DNA of 64,000 bases from RYN-230 sp963837515 (GTDB lineage Bacteria; Actinomycetota; Actinomycetes; Streptosporangiales; Streptosporangiaceae): the NCBI GenBank assembly GCA_963837515.1, contig CAWINT010000006.1, positions 310,001 to 374,000 on the forward strand. The letters run 5' to 3'. Positions 34,655-42,601 of this stretch are shown here, one piece after another. The number at the start of each line of letters is the position of its first letter. The stretch's first letter is position 1. A program made the position numbers and the translations under genes. The notes beneath the pieces are model-generated. The model was not told where the DNA came from, searched no databases, and was given only the letters and a program-made list of their open reading frames with translations.

Positions 34655-34708
34655 TCCCGCTGGCGCGGCCGGGGCGGGGCACCCGCCCCGGCCGTCCGGA
34701 TCGGGCGG

Positions 34709-35770
34709 TCAGCCGCCCGCCGGGGCACCGGCCAGCAGGTCGGCGAGCAGGCCGGCCCCGGCGGCGGCATCGTCCACGGTGACGGCGAACTCGGTGCCGT
34801 CGGTGAGCAGCAGCCGGATGGCGTCTCCGCCGCGCAGCACGACGGCGGACCGGCGCAGCGCCCGGCGGCTGCCGCGGTAGCCCCAGCCGCCCCACTGCAT
34901 CGGCTTGAGGCCGATCCGGTCCGCCTGCCTGATGAGCGCCAGCGGGAACACCGTCACCGGCCAGGGCAGCAGCCCGTAGTGGATGCGCAGCCCGCGCCGG
35001 TCCACGGTGACCCGGATCCAGCCCAGCGCCAGGTAGACCAGGAGCAGGAGGGCGAGCGGGATGACCAGCACCAGGGTGAAGCCGCGATACAGGGCCAGGA
35101 CGACGTTGACCGTCGCGGCCACGATCAGCACGACCGGCACCCACCAGGTCAGCCGGGCCCGGCCGGCCCAGGCGGCTCGCTGGCCCGGGGCGGGCGGCTC
35201 GCTGGCCGGGCCCGGCCGGGCCGCGGCGGGCCGCGGCGTCACGGCCGCGGCGGGCGGCCGCGCCTGGGTCAGCCAGGCCATGGCGAGCAGCACGGCGATG
35301 CCGAGCAGCACACCGAGCGCGATGGCGGAGAGCCTGAGCCGCGAGGCGGCGTGCCACGACGCCGCGTCCGCGTTGGCCGCCACGGTGGCCCAGCCGGTGA
35401 CGGCCAGCAGGGTGCCGATCCCGGCCAGGATCGAGGCCAGCTTGGTGGCGGTACCGCTGGCTGGTGACCGGAAGCCGGCCGCGGTGGGCAGGCACAGCGT
35501 GGCGGCGGCGAGGCCGCACAGCGCCGCCGGGATGATGCTCAAAGCGGCCGCCGCACCCCTGGGCACCGCCCCGTCCGGCCGGCCGGACGCGTTCCAGTGC
35601 ACCGCCATCGGGCTGGGCAGCCGGTGCCACCAGAGCAGGAACGGCGCCACCGCCACCACCACGACGGCCAGGCCGGCCACCGTGGCGGCCACGGCGCGCC
35701 AGTCCACGCCGCGCCAGTCCACACCGCCCGGGCGGCCGCGGCGCGGCGCTGACCCGGATCCCCCGGTCAT
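34709..35770 (-). CDS. DUF1648 membrane protein with C-terminal PH-like domain
   Basis: A 353-residue membrane protein with about six hydrophobic segments. The DUF1648 signature is LPSPMAVHWNASGRPDGAVPR after the first helix; the C-terminal ~90 residues (IRVTVDRRGLRIHYGLLPWP ... LLTDGTEFAVTVDD) look like a bacterial PH-like domain. A Pro/Ala-rich loop lies in the middle. Its ATG overlaps the gntR stop (ATGA), and DUF1648 proteins are frequently paired with YtrA-type GntR regulators. Function unknown. Confidence 0.8.
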   Translation of the reverse strand: MTGGSGSAPRRGRPGGVDWRGVDWRAVAATVAGLAVVVVAVAPFLLWWHRLPSPMAVHWNASGRPDGAVPRGAAAALSIIPAALCGLAAATLCLPTAAGFRSPASGTATKLASILAGIGTLLAVTGWATVAANADAASWHAASRLRLSAIALGVLLGIAVLLAMAWLTQARPPAAAVTPRPAAARPGPASEPPAPGQRAAWAGRARLTWWVPVVLIVAATVNVVLALYRGFTLVLVIPLALLLLVYLALGWIRVTVDRRGLRIHYGLLPWPVTVFPLALIRQADRIGLKPMQWGGWGYRGSRRALRRSAVVLRGGDAIRLLLTDGTEFAVTVDDAAAGAGLLADLLAGAPAGG

Positions 35771-36114
35771 AGCTGACTCCGCACCAGGTCGTGGATCTCC
35801 GGATCGGACAGTCCGAGGCTACGGGCCGCCGCGATGAGCTGCCGGGCCTGGTCGGCCAGGCCCGCACGGTCCGGCCGGCCGAGGACCGTCACCCCCCGGC
35901 CGCGGCGCATCTCGACCAGCCCCTCGTCCCGCAGTTCCGCGTAGGCGCGAAGCACCGTCTGCACGTTGACCTGCAGGGTGACCGCCAGGTCGCGGGCCGG
36001 CGGCAGCCGCTGGCCGGGGGCCGACGCGCCTGTCGCCAGCGCGCCCCGGATCTGCTGCGCGATCTGCTGGTACAGCGGCGACGTCGAGGCCGGGTCGACG
36101 CGGATCAGCACCAC
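35767..36114 (-). CDS. GntR family regulator, YtrA subfamily
   Basis: A ~115-residue regulator: STSPLYQQIAQQIRGALATG, then the wHTH APGQRLPPARDLAVTLQVNVQTVLRAYAELRDEGLVEMRRGRGVTV and a short C-terminal helical tail, as in the YtrA subfamily that lacks a big ligand domain. Starts at GTG 36114 or 36111; the longer TTG reading (36141) would translate an 11-bp inverted repeat. The two-gene operon gntR-DUF1648 is probably autoregulated at that repeat. Confidence 0.85.
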   Translation of the reverse strand: MVLIRVDPASTSPLYQQIAQQIRGALATGASAPGQRLPPARDLAVTLQVNVQTVLRAYAELRDEGLVEMRRGRGVTVLGRPDRAGLADQARQLIAAARSLGLSDPEIHDLVRSQL

Positions 36115-36118
36115 CCGA

Positions 36119-36141
36119 TTGTATGGGTTGAACCCATACAA
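36119..36141. promoter_or_regulatory. GntR operator-like inverted repeat
   Basis: Perfect 11-bp arms TTGTATGGGTT and AACCCATACAA around one central base, 5 bp before the likely gntR GTG. Typical of YtrA-type autoregulation. It also forces the start choice for gntR. Confidence 0.7.
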
Positions 36142-36188
36142 ACAAGTTACCTACCGGTGAACACGCTCAGGCCACGCGGGGCAGAGCG

Positions 36189-36350
36189 GTGGACTACGAG
36201 GTGATCGACCCGGCCAACGGCGACCTGCTCAGCGACGAAAACATCACCGTGACGCCCCTGCTCGGCCTGCCGCCCGGTTCGGTGCTCACCTGCAACGAGC
36301 GGGTCAGCAGCGGGTGGACCAACACCGCGCCACACGAGCCCACCAGGTGA
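36189..36350 (+). CDS. 53-residue ORF, possible gene fragment
   Basis: GTG 36189 to TGA 36350 encodes VDYEVIDPANGDLLSDENIT followed by VTPLLGLPPGSVLTCNERVS and SGWTNTAPHEPTR. The frame remains open upstream of the GTG (GEHAQATRGRAVDY), and the composition looks protein-like, unlike the shadows around it. No family recognised. It fills the 240-bp gap between gntR and pruA and may be a remnant of a larger gene. Confidence 0.35.
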   Translation: MDYEVIDPANGDLLSDENITVTPLLGLPPGSVLTCNERVSSGWTNTAPHEPTR

Positions 36351-36379
36351 CGGGGGCCGCCCCGCTCGCCGCCTGCCGG

Positions 36380-38008
36380 TCAGCCCATGTGCGGGTACCG
36401 GTAGTCGGTGGGCGGGGCGAACAGCTCCTTGATGGCCCGCGCGTTCACCCAGCGGGCCAGGTTCCACATCGAGCCGGCCTTGTCGTTCGTGCCGCTGGCC
36501 CGCGCCCCGCCGAACGGCTGGCGGCCGACCACGGCCCCGGTCGGCTTGTCGTTGATGTAGAAATTGCCCGCGGCGAACCGGAGCGCCTCGCTGGCCGCGG
36601 CGATGGCGGCCCGGTCCTGGGCGATGATCGACCCGGTCAGCGCGTACGGGGCCACCGTCGCGGCCTGGGCCACGACCTCGTCGTAGCGGGCGTCCTCGAA
36701 CACGTGCACGGCCAGGATCGGCCCGAAGTACTCGACGGCGAACACCTCATCGGCCGGGTCGGCGCACTCCAGCACGGTGGGCTGGACGAAGTAGCCGTGC
36801 GCGGCGTCCGCGTCCCCGCCCGCCAGCACCCGGATGGACGGGACGGCGCGCGCCCGGGCCAGCGCGTCGGACAGCCGCCGGAAGGCCCGCTCATCGATGA
36901 CCGCCCCCATGAACAGGGACAGGTCGGTGGCCACGTCCCCCACCGTGAGCGAGTCCACCTGGGCGGCGAAGGAGTCCCGCATCGTCTCCCACACCGACCG
37001 GGGGACGTAGGCCCGCGAGGCCGCGGAGCATTTCTGCCCCTGGTACTCGAAGGCGCCGCGGATCAGCGCCGTGGTCAGCACGCCGGGGTCGGCCGACGGG
37101 TGCGCGATCACGAAGTCCTTGCCGCCGGTCTCACCGACCAGCCGCGGGTAGCCGCGGTAGGACGCGATGTTCTCGCCGACGCTCCGCCACAGGTGCTGGA
37201 ACGTGCCGGTGGACCCGGTGAAGTGGATGCCGGCCAGATCCGGGTGGGGCAGCGCGACGCGGGAGACGGCCTGGCCGTCCCCGGTCACCAGGTTCACCAC
37301 GCCGGGCGGCAGCCCGGCCGCCTCCAGCAGCCGCATCGTGTGGTGCGCCGCCAGCTGCTGCGTCGGCGACGGCTTCCAGACCACCACGTTGCCCAGCAGC
37401 GCGGGCGCGGTCGGCAGGTTGGCGGCGATCGAGGTGAAGTTGAACGGCGTGATCGCCAGCACGAACCCCTCGAGCGGGCGGTACTCCATCCGGTCCCACT
37501 CGCCGGGCGCCGACTCCGGCTGCTCGGCCAGCAGCCGCCGCGCGAAGTGCACGTTGAACCGCCAGAAGTCGATCAGCTCACAGGCCGCGTCGATCTCGGC
37601 CTGGAACACCGACTTGGACTGGCCCAGGATGGTCGCCGCGTTGATCGTCGCGCGCCACGGGCCGGCCAGCAGCTCGGCCGCCTTGAGAAAGATCGCGGCC
37701 CGGTCGTCGAACGACATCGCGCGCCAGGCCGGAGCGGCCGCGGCGGCCGCGGCGATCGCGTCGGCCACGTCGGTGTCGGTGGCGTTCCCCAGGTGGCCGA
37801 GCACGTGCGCGTGATTGTGCGGCTGGACTACGGCGATCCGGTCCGCGCCGCCCATCCGCGGCCGGCCGCCCACCGTCATGGTCAGCTCGGCCGGGCTGGC
37901 GGCCAGTTCCTTGATCTTGGATTCCACCGCGGCGCGCTCGGCGCTGCCGGGGGCGTAGGGCCGGACCGGTTCGTTCCCGGGCGGCGGTACGTTGCTGACG
38001 GCGTCCAT
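36380..38008 (-). CDS. pruA: L-glutamate gamma-semialdehyde dehydrogenase (1-pyrroline-5-carboxylate dehydrogenase)
   Basis: A 542-residue aldehyde dehydrogenase of the P5CDH class. Active-site Cys in FEYQGQKCSAASRAYVP, general-base Glu in PRLVGETGGKDFVIAH, NAD-binding FTGSTGTFQHLW, and the P5CDH-specific NFYINDKPTGAVVGRQPFGGARASGTNDKAG. N-terminus VSNVPPPGNEPVRPYAPGS is also family-typical. ATG 38008 has GGGGAGA upstream; the in-frame ATG at 38050 is less likely. It oxidises glutamate semialdehyde to glutamate in proline degradation. No putA/prodh gene is adjacent. Confidence 0.95.
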   Translation of the reverse strand: MDAVSNVPPPGNEPVRPYAPGSAERAAVESKIKELAASPAELTMTVGGRPRMGGADRIAVVQPHNHAHVLGHLGNATDTDVADAIAAAAAAAPAWRAMSFDDRAAIFLKAAELLAGPWRATINAATILGQSKSVFQAEIDAACELIDFWRFNVHFARRLLAEQPESAPGEWDRMEYRPLEGFVLAITPFNFTSIAANLPTAPALLGNVVVWKPSPTQQLAAHHTMRLLEAAGLPPGVVNLVTGDGQAVSRVALPHPDLAGIHFTGSTGTFQHLWRSVGENIASYRGYPRLVGETGGKDFVIAHPSADPGVLTTALIRGAFEYQGQKCSAASRAYVPRSVWETMRDSFAAQVDSLTVGDVATDLSLFMGAVIDERAFRRLSDALARARAVPSIRVLAGGDADAAHGYFVQPTVLECADPADEVFAVEYFGPILAVHVFEDARYDEVVAQAATVAPYALTGSIIAQDRAAIAAASEALRFAAGNFYINDKPTGAVVGRQPFGGARASGTNDKAGSMWNLARWVNARAIKELFAPPTDYRYPHMG

Positions 38009-38074
38009 GAGGATCTCCCCGAACTGCGACATTGACGGCGGTGGCTCCATGGTCGCACGCCACCCGGGATGGTC

Positions 38075-40174
38075 TTACCCCGCTGCGGGCCGGGGCCGCC
38101 GGGCCAGCGCCAGCGCCGCGACGGTCCCCGCCCCGGCCGCGGCGGCCAGCGCCAGCGCGCAGTCGTGGAAGGCCGCGACCGGCTGCCCGGTGGTCCGGGC
38201 ACGAGCCGCGTAGAACGTCGCCAGCAGGGCGATGCCAAAGGAACCGGACAATCGTTCGGAGATAGCGAAGAGGGTGTTCGCATCGGGTAGCGCGTGCGCA
38301 TCGAGATCGCCCAGCACGCCCCGGATGAGGGGCTGGATGGTGAGGCCGAGCGCGGCGCCCCGGCCGCACAGCGCCAGCGCGGTGACCCAGGGCGGGGTGC
38401 CCGCGCTGAGCAGCACCATGGCCAGGGTGGTCACCGAGAGCAGCGCGAACCCGCCGCAGACGCTCCAGGTGAGCAGGGCGGGCCGGTCCGCGCCGCGCTC
38501 CACCACCAGGTGGCCGAGCCAGCTGGCCAGGCCCATCGCCACGCCCTGCGGCAGCAGCACCAGGCCGGTGACCAGGGTGGAGGCGTGCTGGATGTCCTGC
38601 AGGTAGACCGGCGCGAGGAACAGCACCGCGAACAGCACCACACTGGCGATGCAGGCCAGGCCGAGGGTGACCGCCCGGCGCGGGACGCCCAGCACGCTCA
38701 GGTTGACCGCGGCCGGCGGCCCGGCCTGGGCGGCCCGGGCCCGGAACCGCAGCGCGTAGCCGGCGACCAGCGCCAGCCCGCCCGCCCATGCGGGGGCGGC
38801 CGCCGCCGACAGCCACCCGCGGGCCGGGCCCTCGCTGGCCCCGTAGGTGGCCAGGCCGAGCCCGCCGGCCAGCAGGATCAGCCCCGGCAGGTCCAGCCGC
38901 GCCGCCGGGTCGCCGCGCTCGGCGAACGGGCCGCTGCGCTGCGGCACCCGCCGCAGCACGCGCCCCAGGACCAGCATGCCGGCCAGGGCGATCGCGCCGA
39001 CCGGCAGGTTGACCAGGAACACTGAGCGCCAGCCGAACGCGGACAGCAGCAGCCCGCCGAGCGCCGGGCCGAGCGCCGGGGCGGCGAACAGCATGAGGCC
39101 CGCGCTGGCCGGCATGGTCCGGGCGGTGCCCTCCCGGCCGAGGAGCAACCCCATCGCCAGGGGCACCATCGGCGCGCCCGCCAGGCCCTGCGCCACCCGG
39201 GCGGTGATGAGCAGCGCGGCGGTGGGCGCCAGCGCGCAGGCGGCCGAGGCTGCCGTGAAGCCGATCAGCGTCCCCCGGTAGGCCGGCAGCGTGCCGAAGC
39301 GCCGGACCAGCCACGGGCTGGCGGCCAGCCCGCAGGCCAGGCCGAGCAGGTAGCCGCTGAGCGTCCAGGCGGCCACGGCGAGCGTGGTGTGCAGCTCGGC
39401 GACGAGGACCGGCACCGCGACGTTGACCACGGAGGAATCGAGCATGGAGAGCATCGGGCCGGCCAGGCAGACCAGGGCCAGCAGTCCCGCCGGGAGGCCG
39501 GGGCGCCGGGCCGCGGCCGCCGGGCGCGCCGGGACGGTGGTCACGGCCCGGTCCCGGCGGCGGAGGCCGAGTCGGCCGGGGGTCCGTCGGCCGGGGCTCC
39601 GGTGGCCGGGGCTCCGGTGGCCGGGGCTCCGGTGGCCGGGGCTCCGGTCGGCCGGGGCTCCGGTGGCGCTGGCGGCCGCGGCCAGCTCATCCAGCCAGAC
39701 CAGCTCCTGCCGGGCGGCCGACAGGTTGTGGTCCATCACCCGCAATCCCCACGGCTCCGCCGCGGCGGCGGGACGCAGCGCGGTGAGCCGGGCCAGCGAC
39801 TCCTCGACCAGGCCACGGCGCACCCGGATGATGGCCAGCCGCTCGCCGGGGGCCAGGTCGGCGAAGAAGGCGACCCGCATCTGGAACTCGTTCTCGTCGG
39901 CCAGCAGCGCCGGGTCGGCGTCACGGATCATCGACTGCAGCAGGTCGTGACCGGTGTCGGTGAGCCGGTAGATGGTCCGTGGCGGCCGTCCGGGACCGCG
40001 TTCGGCGGCCACCCGCTGCACCACGCCGTCACCCTCGTACCGCCGCAGCGCCGGGTACAGCGTGTTGTTGTTGATCGACCGGCCGCCCAGGATCCGTTCT
40101 ACCTGCTTCTTGATCTCGTAGCCGTGCCGCGGCGCGTCGGCCAGCACGCGCAGCATCAGGATGTCGAAGTACAC
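38075..40174 (-). CDS. PadR regulator fused to an MFS (DHA2-type) exporter
   Basis: One 699-residue frame with no stop. Residues 1-175 are a complete PadR regulator: YFDILMLRVLADAPRHGYEI, NNNTLYPALRRYEGDGVV, RTIYRLTDTGHDLL and a helical dimer region. A linker of SPGHR repeats (about 178-200) follows. Residues about 230-699 form an MFS exporter with MLDSSVVNVAVPVLVAEL (DHA2 signature), LGPALGGLLLSAFGWRSVFL and 12-14 helices. An internal GTG (VTTVPARP, near 39542) could start the MFS separately but lacks a clear ribosome binding site. GTG 40174 start abuts an iron-box-like site. Compare the split pair at 10017-12109. Confidence 0.85.
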   Translation of the reverse strand: MYFDILMLRVLADAPRHGYEIKKQVERILGGRSINNNTLYPALRRYEGDGVVQRVAAERGPGRPPRTIYRLTDTGHDLLQSMIRDADPALLADENEFQMRVAFFADLAPGERLAIIRVRRGLVEESLARLTALRPAAAAEPWGLRVMDHNLSAARQELVWLDELAAAASATGAPADRSPGHRSPGHRSPGHRSPGRRTPGRLGLRRRDRAVTTVPARPAAAARRPGLPAGLLALVCLAGPMLSMLDSSVVNVAVPVLVAELHTTLAVAAWTLSGYLLGLACGLAASPWLVRRFGTLPAYRGTLIGFTAASAACALAPTAALLITARVAQGLAGAPMVPLAMGLLLGREGTARTMPASAGLMLFAAPALGPALGGLLLSAFGWRSVFLVNLPVGAIALAGMLVLGRVLRRVPQRSGPFAERGDPAARLDLPGLILLAGGLGLATYGASEGPARGWLSAAAAPAWAGGLALVAGYALRFRARAAQAGPPAAVNLSVLGVPRRAVTLGLACIASVVLFAVLFLAPVYLQDIQHASTLVTGLVLLPQGVAMGLASWLGHLVVERGADRPALLTWSVCGGFALLSVTTLAMVLLSAGTPPWVTALALCGRGAALGLTIQPLIRGVLGDLDAHALPDANTLFAISERLSGSFGIALLATFYAARARTTGQPVAAFHDCALALAAAAGAGTVAALALARRPRPAAG
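39585..39665. repeat. 15-bp minisatellite forming the PadR-MFS linker
   Basis: Four to five copies of GGTGGCCGGGGCTCC; on the coding (minus) strand each unit gives SPGHR. It joins the regulator and transporter halves. Confidence 0.85.
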
Positions 40175-40192
40175 TGTGTTAGCCTAACCTAG
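40174..40192. promoter_or_regulatory. DtxR/IdeR iron-box-like site
   Basis: On the minus strand CTAGGTTAGGCTAACACAG matches the recalled IdeR/DtxR consensus TTAGGTTAGGCTAACCTAA at 15 of 19 positions, with the central 14 bases identical. It ends at the GTG of the PadR-MFS fusion. A second, overlapping inverted repeat TAACCTA-GAT-TAGGTTA lies at 40185-40201 and could be the PadR operator; it also covers the stop of the upstream gene. Confidence 0.6.
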
Positions 40193-40193
40193 A

Positions 40194-40697
40194 TTAGGTT
40201 AACTCATCCAAGGCATAGCCCAGTTCCTGGGTGGCGTACCACTGCAGTTCGTGCCCGTCCGCCCCGTCCACCACGAACTGCGCATCGTCGTCACCCGCCT
40301 CCGCGGCGGCCAGCGCCTGCGCGGCGGCCGCCACGTCGGCCGCGGCGAGGCGGTCGTCGAGATGGCCGGCGACGACCCGGCGCAACGGCACCGGCGCGGA
40401 AATCAGCACCCGCGTCGGCTCGTCGAAGCCGCCCTTGGCCTCGACCTGGTCGTCCGGCACCTCCGCGGCCAGCACCACCCGCCGACGGGGCGCTGCGGGA
40501 TCGTCCAGCAACATACGCAACGACCCTCGCGCGGCGTGTGTCATCGCGACGTACTCGAGTTCTTCCTGGTCACCGCTGGCATACCACTCGCGGAGGGCCG
40601 GGGTGACCGCGAACGCCCGCACCGGCGCGGGGCCGATCTCGCCGTCGCGGAGCACGCCGACGAGCGCCGGCACCGTGGCCGGCAGGTAGACACGCAT
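40194..40697 (-). CDS. DUF6912-like protein
   Basis: A 167-residue protein starting MRVYLPATVPALVGVLRDGE and continuing APVRAFAVTPALREWYASGDQEELEYVAMTHAA, then an Asp/Ala-rich second half with FDEPTRVLISAPVPLRRVVAGHLDD. I recognise the pattern as the actinobacterial family annotated DUF6912; its function is unknown. ATG start at 40697. Its 3' end overlaps the operator region of the PadR-MFS fusion, and it lies just downstream of vsr on the same strand. Confidence 0.7.
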   Translation of the reverse strand: MRVYLPATVPALVGVLRDGEIGPAPVRAFAVTPALREWYASGDQEELEYVAMTHAARGSLRMLLDDPAAPRRRVVLAAEVPDDQVEAKGGFDEPTRVLISAPVPLRRVVAGHLDDRLAAADVAAAAQALAAAEAGDDDAQFVVDGADGHELQWYATQELGYALDELT

Positions 40698-40720
40698 GGT
40701 TGTTCCCGCTGCTCGATGGG

Positions 40721-41248
40721 TCAGCCGACGCTCGCGCCCGGGGCCTGGGGGCCAGCGCCCCCGGACGGCCCGCCCGCCCGGCCGGTTGCTGGCAGTGTGC
40801 CACCATCGGCGGCCGGAGGCGGCGGGGTTTCCCCGCCCAGCGCGGCCACCACAGCCGCCACCGCCGCATTCAGCGGCTCGTGCTCCCAGATCCGGACCAC
40901 CTGCCAGCCCGCGGCGCGCAGCGCCGCGTCGGCGGCTCGGTCCCGCTCCATGTTCCGGCGCAGTTTGGGCGCCCAGTACCACTCGTTGACCCGCGGGTCC
41001 CGGCCGTGCTCCGGGCAGACGTGCCAGAAGCAGCCGTCCACGAACACCGCGACCCGGCGTGCGGTGAAGGCGATGTCCGGGCGGACCCGGGCGCCGCCGC
41101 TCAGGTCCAGCCGGAAATCCTTGCGGAACCGGTAGCCCTGCCGGTGCAGCGCGCTGCGCAGCGCCAGTTCGGGCTTGGTTCCGGTCCGCCGGATCGCCCG
41201 CATGTTGGCCGAACGTCCAGGACTGGACGGGCCCGGGTAGTCAGCCAC
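40721..41248 (-). CDS. vsr: very short patch repair endonuclease (Vsr-type)
   Basis: A 175-residue nuclease of the Vsr/PD-(D/E)XK group. Conserved: SANMRAIRRTGTKPELALRSALHRQGYRFRKD, RPDIAFTARRVAVFVDGCFWHVCPEHG (catalytic Asp and zinc-binding Cys/His), EYW-like NEWYWAPKLRRNMERDRAADAALRAAGW and VVRIWEHE. The last ~30 residues are a Pro/Gly/Ala tail not found in the core family. It nicks at T:G mismatches arising from 5-methylcytosine deamination. No cytosine methyltransferase is encoded nearby. Confidence 0.9.
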   Translation of the reverse strand: MADYPGPSSPGRSANMRAIRRTGTKPELALRSALHRQGYRFRKDFRLDLSGGARVRPDIAFTARRVAVFVDGCFWHVCPEHGRDPRVNEWYWAPKLRRNMERDRAADAALRAAGWQVVRIWEHEPLNAAVAAVVAALGGETPPPPAADGGTLPATGRAGGPSGGAGPQAPGASVG

Positions 41249-41273
41249 CGCGCCAGGCTAGGCCGCGGCCGCG

Positions 41274-41993
41274 TTACCGCGACGGCGTTTCGGCCACGGG
41301 CGTCCCGGCCAGGCCCGGCAACCCCAGCAGCGCGGCCAACCGACGGGCGGTCTCGGCCGGGGTGGTGTGCAGGATCCCCGTCATCCCGGTCTCCTCCGCG
41401 GCCAGCACGTTGGCCGGAATGTCGTCGATGAACACGCACTCGCCCGGGGCCAGCCCGAGCAGGCCGGCGGCGTGCTGGAAGATCCGCTCTTCCGGCTTGC
41501 GCATGCCCACCTCGCCGGACAGCACCACCACGTCGAAGAGCTCGGGAAACAGCTGCCGGGGATAGTCGCTGAAGCCCCACGAGTTGGAGAGCAGCGCGGT
41601 GCGCAGGCCGGCCCCGCGCACCGCGCGGAGCAGCTGCTGCATGGCCTCCGAGTGCACCGACGCAGCGAACATCCGGCCGAGCAGCCCGTCCGCGGCCACC
41701 GGCGTCCCGTCCCGGCACACGAGTTCCGCGGCCAGCAGCCGCTCGAACTCGGCGTCGCTGCACTCACCGCGCTCCAGCGCGTGAATCGGGTTGAGCACGC
41801 CGGTGCCGTCGTAGGCGGCGCTGATCCAGGGCCGCATCACGGCCAGGTAGCGGTCGAAGTCGATCCTGTCCGCCTCGATCCAGGCCCGGACCGTCTCCGG
41901 CAGCGGGTTGGTCATGACGCCGCCCCAGTCGGTGATCAAGCCGCGGACCGCGGGACGGGGATCGGCCACGGCGGACGGGCCAGTGACGGGCAC
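41274..41993 (-). CDS. HAD superfamily hydrolase (subfamily IA)
   Basis: A ~239-residue phosphatase-like HAD protein. Motif I AVRGLITDWGGVMTNPL (Asp retained), motif II TALLSNSWGFSDYP, Lys in EVGMRKPEERIFQHAAGLLG, motif III CVFIDDIPANVLAAEETGM. The DWGGV form is common in actinobacterial HADs. Start uncertain: GTG 41993 (used) or TTG 42017. Substrate unknown. Confidence 0.85.
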   Translation of the reverse strand: MPVTGPSAVADPRPAVRGLITDWGGVMTNPLPETVRAWIEADRIDFDRYLAVMRPWISAAYDGTGVLNPIHALERGECSDAEFERLLAAELVCRDGTPVAADGLLGRMFAASVHSEAMQQLLRAVRGAGLRTALLSNSWGFSDYPRQLFPELFDVVVLSGEVGMRKPEERIFQHAAGLLGLAPGECVFIDDIPANVLAAEETGMTGILHTTPAETARRLAALLGLPGLAGTPVAETPSR

Positions 41994-42020
41994 GACTCGA
42001 TGATAGTGACGGCCCAAAAT

Positions 42021-42058
42021 GCGGCACGGCGAGGTCCATTGGACTCTCGCCGTGCCGC
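42021..42058. terminator. long near-perfect palindrome, probable terminator
   Basis: GCGGCACGGCGAG and CTCGCCGTGCCGC arms enclose a second stem GTCCA-T-TGGAC, giving 18 paired bases with one bulge and a 1-base loop. It lies between two minus-strand genes and would end the small membrane protein transcript. Confidence 0.6.
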
Positions 42059-42101
42059 CGGTGCCGCCGGTTACCAGGCGGTCCTCCCCCCCGCATCCCC
42101 G

Positions 42102-42440
42102 TCACCGGGTTTCGGCGGCGTCGCTACGCTGCTGGGCCGGGAACCCCGCCGGGTGGGTGCGCGCGGTGGGCTGGGCCGCGTGCCGGCGGCCGGGCACGGC
42201 GCTGCGCGGGGCCAAGTGCTGCCGGGCAACGGTAAGCCCGTGGATCGCCGACACCTTCTCGTGGGTCACGAAGTCGCTGATGTGCGCCTGCGCCGCGGCC
42301 TTGGCGCGGTAGTGGGCGTGCGCCTCCGCGTAGTCCGGGTGGGTGTGCGGGCGCTTGAAGGTCAGCCACAGCGGCACCCCGACGATGCCCGCAACGATCA
42401 GGGCGATGATGGGGAAGTTGAGCCACACGATGCCGGTCAC
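42102..42440 (-). CDS. small single-helix membrane protein, hypothetical
   Basis: A 112-residue protein with one N-terminal membrane helix (IVWLNFPIIALIVAGIVGVPLWLTF) and a basic, His/Ala-rich cytoplasmic tail (HTHPDYAEAHAHYRAKAAAQAH). GTG start at 42440 with AAGGAGAGGGAG upstream, so translation is well supported. No family recognised. It is divergent from the PHP gene. Confidence 0.6.
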   Translation of the reverse strand: MTGIVWLNFPIIALIVAGIVGVPLWLTFKRPHTHPDYAEAHAHYRAKAAAQAHISDFVTHEKVSAIHGLTVARQHLAPRSAVPGRRHAAQPTARTHPAGFPAQQRSDAAETR

Positions 42441-42601
42441 GGCTCCCTCTCCTTATCGGTCTCCTGGCCGGCGGCGGTTCCTTCCGGCCTCACGCTTCTA
42501 GAATTGCCCCCGGCTTTCTGTTGGCTGTTGGCAGTGTTTCTGTGCTTGCTCTGAATATCCGGGGCAGGCATGATCAGCTCATCCAGGTACCCGGAGGCCG
42601 G

